A stretch of DNA of 64,000 bases from the NCBI RefSeq assembly GCF_917563925.1, contig NZ_CAKJTJ010000021.1:1-64000 (forward strand). Direction: 5' to 3'. The notes beneath the pieces are model-generated. The model searched no databases, was not told the DNA's origin, and was given only the letters and a program-made list of their open reading frames with translations. The DNA comes from Sutcliffiella rhizosphaerae. Lineage in GTDB: Bacteria > Bacillota > Bacilli > Bacillales > Bacillaceae_I. A program made the position numbers and the translations under genes. Below are positions 61,868-64,000 of the stretch, in pieces; within the stretch, counting starts at the first letter, position 1; each line of letters starts with the position of its first letter.

Positions 61868-62524
61868 TTGGCAAAGGATACAAAAGATGTAACCTATAAA
61901 GAACAGACTATTTTCCCTCATATCCGAAATAAAATTGATATTCAAGGCAGAGAGGTACATGTTATTGCAAGACTTGAAGAACCGCTTATAGTTGTATTAG
62001 GAAATGTCTTAAGTGATGAAGAATGTGACCAATTAATTGATTTGTCGATGGATCGATTAAATCGATCTAAAACAGGGAATAAACGCGAAGTTGGTGATCT
62101 CCGCACAAGTACAAGTATGTTTTTCCATGACGGAGAAAATAAACTAGTTGCCAAAATTGAAAAAAGAGTTTCAGAGATTATGGGGATTCCAATTGAACAC
62201 GGAGAAGGCTTACAAATTCTAAACTACAAAATAGGACAAGAATATAAAGCGCATTATGATTACTTCACTTCTGCCAACAGACCTGTATCAAATCCGAGGG
62301 TGAGTACTCTTGTCATGTACTTGAATGATGTTGAGGAGGGTGGGGAGACCTATTTTCCAAAGCTGAATTTCTCTGTTTCAGCGAAAAAAGGGATGGCTGT
62401 TTATTTCGAATACTTTTATGATGACCACCATTTGAATGAGTTAACCCTTCATGGAGGAGCGCCAATAGTAAAAGGAGATAAATGGGCTGCCACTCAATGG
62501 ATGAGAAGAAAAAAGCATAAATAA
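61868..62524 (+). CDS. 2OG-Fe(II) oxygenase, prolyl 4-hydroxylase-like
   Basis: A 218-residue oxygenase of the P4H alpha-subunit type. Iron ligands are His and Asp in YKAHYDYF (HxD) and the distal His in LTLHGGAP; the Lys in VKGDKWAATQWMR binds 2-oxoglutarate. The N-terminal half has VLGNVLSDEECDQLIDLS and RTSTSMFF. Related bacilli (B. anthracis) have a P4H able to hydroxylate collagen-like peptides. Start is TTG at 61868 with GGGG upstream; no in-frame ATG fits. Natural substrate unknown. Confidence 0.87.
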   Translation: MAKDTKDVTYKEQTIFPHIRNKIDIQGREVHVIARLEEPLIVVLGNVLSDEECDQLIDLSMDRLNRSKTGNKREVGDLRTSTSMFFHDGENKLVAKIEKRVSEIMGIPIEHGEGLQILNYKIGQEYKAHYDYFTSANRPVSNPRVSTLVMYLNDVEEGGETYFPKLNFSVSAKKGMAVYFEYFYDDHHLNELTLHGGAPIVKGDKWAATQWMRRKKHK

Positions 62525-62530
62525 ATTAGT

Positions 62531-62567
62531 AAAGCTGGACTCTTGGAAAATATAGACCCAGCTTTTT
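62531..62567 (+). terminator. Terminator after the oxygenase gene
   Basis: AAAGCTGG pairs with CCAGCTTT with a longer loop, then TTTTT. Confidence 0.75.
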
Positions 62568-62584
62568 GTTTTGCTAATTTTCAT

Positions 62585-62656
62585 TCGAAAGGATTGTTCG
62601 TCGCAGGGAGGGTGCCTTCCGCTTGTCGGGGCTGTTCAAGGCGCTTTCGCTTTTCT
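62585..62656. repeat. Second type of dispersed GC-rich intergenic repeat
   Basis: A 70-bp GC-rich tract in AT-rich surroundings, containing GGTGCCTTCCGCTTGTCGGG and GCTGTTCAAGGCGCTTTCGC. Read on the minus strand it has the AAGCGCCTTGAACAGCCCCG pattern that I associate with a common Bacillaceae intergenic repeat. It stops a few bases before the htpG -35. Confidence 0.5.
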
Positions 62657-62659
62657 TGC

Positions 62660-62687
62660 TTGACATATTTTATCCAAATGTGATAAT
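62660..62687 (+). promoter_or_regulatory. Promoter of htpG
   Basis: TTGACA (62660-62665), 16 nt, GATAAT (62682-62687), followed by the CIRCE element. Confidence 0.75.
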
Positions 62688-62701
62688 TATTTTATAGAGT
62701 G

Positions 62702-62728
62702 TTAGCACTCTTATGGTTAGAGTGCTAA
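62702..62728. promoter_or_regulatory. CIRCE operator (HrcA site) of htpG
   Basis: TTAGCACTC-N9-GAGTGCTAA, a perfect match to the CIRCE consensus, 15 nt after the -10 and 34 nt before the htpG start. It predicts HrcA repression and heat induction. Confidence 0.95.
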
Positions 62729-62762
62729 AAATTATTACATACCTGGAAGGAGAATTCAGAAC

Positions 62763-64000
62763 ATGAAGAAAGAATTCCAAGCTGAATCAAAGAGACTCCT
62801 AGAAATGATGATTAACTCCATTTACTCACAACGTGAAGTGTTTTTGCGTGAGCTAATTTCCAATGCAAGCGATGCAATGGATAAAATCTATTATCGCGCA
62901 CTAACGGATGAATCCTTGACGTTTGAAAAAGATAGTTATTTTGTTAAAGTAATTCCTAACAAAGAAGCAAGAACGTTAACAATTGTGGATACTGGTATCG
63001 GTATGACAAAGGAGGAGCTGGAAGCAAACCTTGGGGTAATTGCGAAAAGTGGTTCTTTAGCGTTCAAAAAAGAAAACGAAATTAAAGATGGTCATGACAT
63101 CATCGGGCAATTCGGTGTTGGATTCTATGCTGCATTCATGGTAGCGGATGTTGTTACAGTGACTAGTAAAGCGCTTGATAGTCATGAAGCATATAGATGG
63201 CAATCTGAAGGAGCAGATGGTTATACTATTGAGCCAGCAGAGAAAGAGAGTGTAGGTACAGAAGTTGTTTTAACAATTAAAGAGAATACAGAAGATGAAA
63301 ACTATGATGAGTATTTAGAAGAATATCGCATACAATCAATCATTAAAAAGTATTCAGACTTTATCCGCTATCCAATTAAAATGGATGTTACAACCTCCAA
63401 ACCAAAAGCAGATAATGAGGAAGAACTTGAAGAAGTAACAGAAGAGCAAATAATCAATAGCATGGTACCAATCTGGCGTAAAAATAAAGCGGAATTGACG
63501 GATGAAGATTATGAGAAATTTTATAATGAAAAACACTATGGATTTGATAAGCCGTTAAAGCACCTTCACATAAGTGTGGATGGGACGATCCGATACAATT
63601 CCATTCTATATATTCCAGAGAGCATTCCATTTGACTACTACTCTAAGGAATTTGAAAAAGGATTGGAGCTTTATTCAAGTGGCGTATTAATCATGAATAA
63701 ATGTGCTGATCTGTTACCTGACCATTTTAGCTTTGTAAAGGGGTTAGTCGATTCAGAGGATCTGTCCTTGAACATTTCCCGTGAAATGCTTCAGCAGGAT
63801 CGCCAGTTAAAATTCATTGCAAAGAATCTTGGAAAGAAAATTAAAAGTGCCTTGCTTGGCATGCTTAAAGATGAGCGCGAAAAATATGTGAAATTCTTTG
63901 AAGCATTCGGCCGTCAGTTGAAGTATGGGGTCTATGCGGATTTCGGTGCTAATAAAGAGCAGTTGCAAGACTTGCTAATGTTCCATTCCTCTACTGAGAA
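62763..64000 (+). CDS. htpG: Molecular chaperone HtpG (Hsp90), 3' end cut by the window
   Basis: The first 412 codons of HtpG. The N-terminal ATPase domain has [23 protein letters not shown] and the lid segment [13 protein letters not shown]; the middle domain follows with SRELLQ-type [11 protein letters not shown]. The family is about 625 residues, so roughly a third lies beyond position 64000. GGAAGGAG precedes the ATG. HtpG is an ATP-driven cytosolic Hsp90 chaperone. Here it lies behind a CIRCE operator, unlike in B. subtilis. Confidence 0.97.
   Translation, partial: MKKEFQAESKRLLEMMINSIYSQREVFLRELISNASDAMDKIYYRALTDESLTFEKDSYFVKVIPNKEARTLTIVDTGIGMTKEELEANLGVIAKSGSLAFKKENEIKDGHDIIGQFGVGFYAAFMVADVVTVTSKALDSHEAYRWQSEGADGYTIEPAEKESVGTEVVLTIKENTEDENYDEYLEEYRIQSIIKKYSDFIRYPIKMDVTTSKPKADNEEELEEVTEEQIINSMVPIWRKNKAELTDEDYEKFYNEKHYGFDKPLKHLHISVDGTIRYNSILYIPESIPFDYYSKEFEKGLELYSSGVLIMNKCADLLPDHFSFVKGLVDSEDLSLNISREMLQQDRQLKFIAKNLGKKIKSALLGMLKDEREKYVKFFEAFGRQLKYGVYADFGANKEQLQDLLMFHSSTE

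Overview
The window is chromosomal DNA of a low-GC, endospore-forming Firmicute of the Bacillaceae. Shine-Dalgarno sites are strong (AGGAGG-like), intrinsic terminators are plentiful, and the gene order closely follows the B. subtilis segment yteA-menA-menFDHBEC-mntABCD-...-dps-ytkCD-ytlACD-ytmA-pckA-metK-asnB-...-ytoA-ytpAB-ytqBA-ytzC-yttB. It is not B. subtilis itself: several islands are inserted into that backbone (Zur-controlled zinc genes, a TetR/ABC exporter, an ABC-F gene, a giant protease), and intergenic repeats are present. No rRNA, tRNA, prophage, CRISPR or plasmid genes were seen.

Layout. 1-10.3 kb: yteA, then the complete menaquinone pathway (menA divergent from menF-D-H-B-E-C). 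10.3-14.6 kb: manganese ABC importer mntABCD behind two MntR-like operators, followed by a 184-bp MITE with a perfect 8-bp target duplication. 14.9-18.9 kb: PaiB-like protein, a DUF1540 peptide, a Fur-box-controlled DUF2325 gene and a bd-type quinol oxidase. 18.8-24.4 kb: zinc-limitation island with three Zur boxes (two COG0523/CobW GTPases and a His-rich zinc-binding lipoprotein), then a beta-carbonic anhydrase, YidD and luxS. 24.6-35.6 kb: permease/TIGR03943 pair, sigma-B-type dps, holin-like and Nudix genes, DrrAB-like exporter with TetR, ytlACD importer and ytmA. 35.6-44 kb: pckA, SAM-I riboswitch plus metK, an ABC-F ATPase with a leader-peptide attenuator, and asnB. 44-55.3 kb: glycosyltransferase plus PAP2 operon and a 3,060-residue secreted subtilase built largely from five copies of a 370-380-residue super-repeat. 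55.6-64 kb: ytoA, ytpAB (phospholipase and C35 terpene synthase), tRNA U34 enzymes MnmM and MnmL, ytzC, an MFS transporter, a prolyl-4-hydroxylase-like oxygenase, and htpG (cut off at the window end) behind a perfect CIRCE operator.

Themes. Respiration (menaquinone, bd oxidase) and metal homeostasis (Mn by MntR, Zn by Zur, Fe by Fur, Dps) dominate the first half. The least ordinary items are the modular giant protease, the ABC-F attenuator with its 43-codon upstream ORF, the CIRCE operator in front of htpG, and two intergenic arrays with a 21-bp period. All functional calls come from reading motifs, lengths and synteny; no database search was run.
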